Shown here: in pieces, positions 11,290 through 11,397 of the stretch | How the letters are laid out: each line of letters opens with the position of its first letter | Numbering within the stretch: the stretch's first letter is position 1 | Origin: Bacteroidales bacterium | GTDB taxonomy: Bacteria; Bacteroidota; Bacteroidia; Bacteroidales; JAGOPY01 | DNA: 11,397 nucleotides | Assembly: GCA_023229505.1 (NCBI GenBank) | Contig: JALNZD010000069.1 | Location: 1 to 11,397, forward strand | Reading direction: 5' to 3' | Notes under the pieces: model-generated | Database searches by the model: none | What the model saw: the letters and a program-made list of their open reading frames with translations, nothing else | What the model was told of the DNA's origin: nothing | Program-made: the position numbers and the translations under genes

Positions 11290-11397
11290 TCTTTAGACCA
11301 CGATTTTGCTTTTCTTAATTGAATTTATTAATTCTATTTGTATTGATATTGCTGTTAATTTCGGGAAATAACTCGAAGAGTTATTCTCGATATTAAC

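Larger units (their letters stand above)
10267..11397 (-). mobile_element. IS630-family insertion sequence, 5' side beyond window
   Basis: The element is recognised from its transposase in two overlapping-frame parts. Its 3' end is probably near the TA at 10267-10268: GTGTCATGTCA follows, and the related remnant shows a similar CTA...GTGACGTCTGTCA at about 6402-6415. IS630 elements insert at TA dinucleotides. The other terminus is not seen, so inverted repeats and target duplication cannot be verified. Confidence 0.75.

Noticed and set aside
1..11397. tRNA, rRNA, riboswitch or replication origin
   Set aside because: I saw no cloverleaf, rRNA-like stretch, conserved riboswitch core or DnaA-box cluster on either strand by eye.

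Overview
The window looks like a surface-polysaccharide (O-antigen, capsule or exopolysaccharide) locus of a Bacteroidota bacterium. This rests on protein flavour (EpsG-type polymerase, 'KINELPQ'-type sugar transferase, four-helix-bundle protein, IS66 and IS630 relatives), the absence of clear Shine-Dalgarno sequences before AT-rich starts, and tight ATGA overlaps. It is an inference, because there is no rRNA or other marker here. Every gene I accept lies on the minus strand. Reading from high to low coordinates therefore follows transcription.

Layout in transcription order. (1) 11397-10277: an IS630-family transposase in two frames joined by an A8 slippery run; its 5' side leaves the window. 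(2) 10211-6948: an AT-rich sugar-assembly module of a GT4 glycosyltransferase, an EpsG/Wzy-like polymerase (ATGA overlap) and a second GT4 glycosyltransferase. (3) 6958-6414: two dead transposase tails, one IS66-like and one IS630-like related to the copy at 10277-11289. (4) 6362-4504: a GT2 glycosyltransferase and an NAD-dependent epimerase/reductase (ATGA overlap). (5) 4355-3981: a four-helix-bundle (S23/IVP-type) protein. (6) 3884-3204: a monotopic phosphoglycosyl transferase. (7) 3148-1940: a CapD/FlaA1-like sugar-nucleotide 4,6-dehydratase. (8) 1841-1407: a small exported, membrane-anchored coiled-coil protein of unknown role. (9) 1102-1: a HipB-like repressor and the first 258 residues of a HipA-like kinase.

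Pathway reading (inference): the dehydratase would make UDP-4-keto-6-deoxy-HexNAc, the epimerase-like enzyme would reduce it (WbpV-like, giving a QuiNAc- or FucNAc-type sugar), and the phosphoglycosyl transferase would load it onto undecaprenyl phosphate. The GT2 and two GT4 enzymes would extend the unit and the EpsG-like protein would polymerise it.

The most unusual signal is a family of 8-bp tandem arrays with unit CGANNNNR, where CGA is almost always kept in register. Five arrays occur: A (1201-1334, +), B (1882-1945, -), C (3914-3980, +), D (4375-4500, -) and E (4995-5098, -). A/B and C/D form inverted pairs, each enclosing one small non-sugar gene: the membrane-anchored protein between A and B, the four-helix-bundle gene between C and D. 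Arrays touch stop codons, and E sits inside the epimerase gene as a frame-preserving 96-bp, 32-codon expansion between 9-bp direct repeats. Next to array A lies a 50-bp relic of the 3' end of an epimerase gene. Together these suggest octamer-bounded gene cassettes that insert between, and occasionally within, genes of this locus. The four-helix-bundle cassette recalls 23S rRNA intervening sequences, where an ORF of the same family sits in the loop of an RNA stem.
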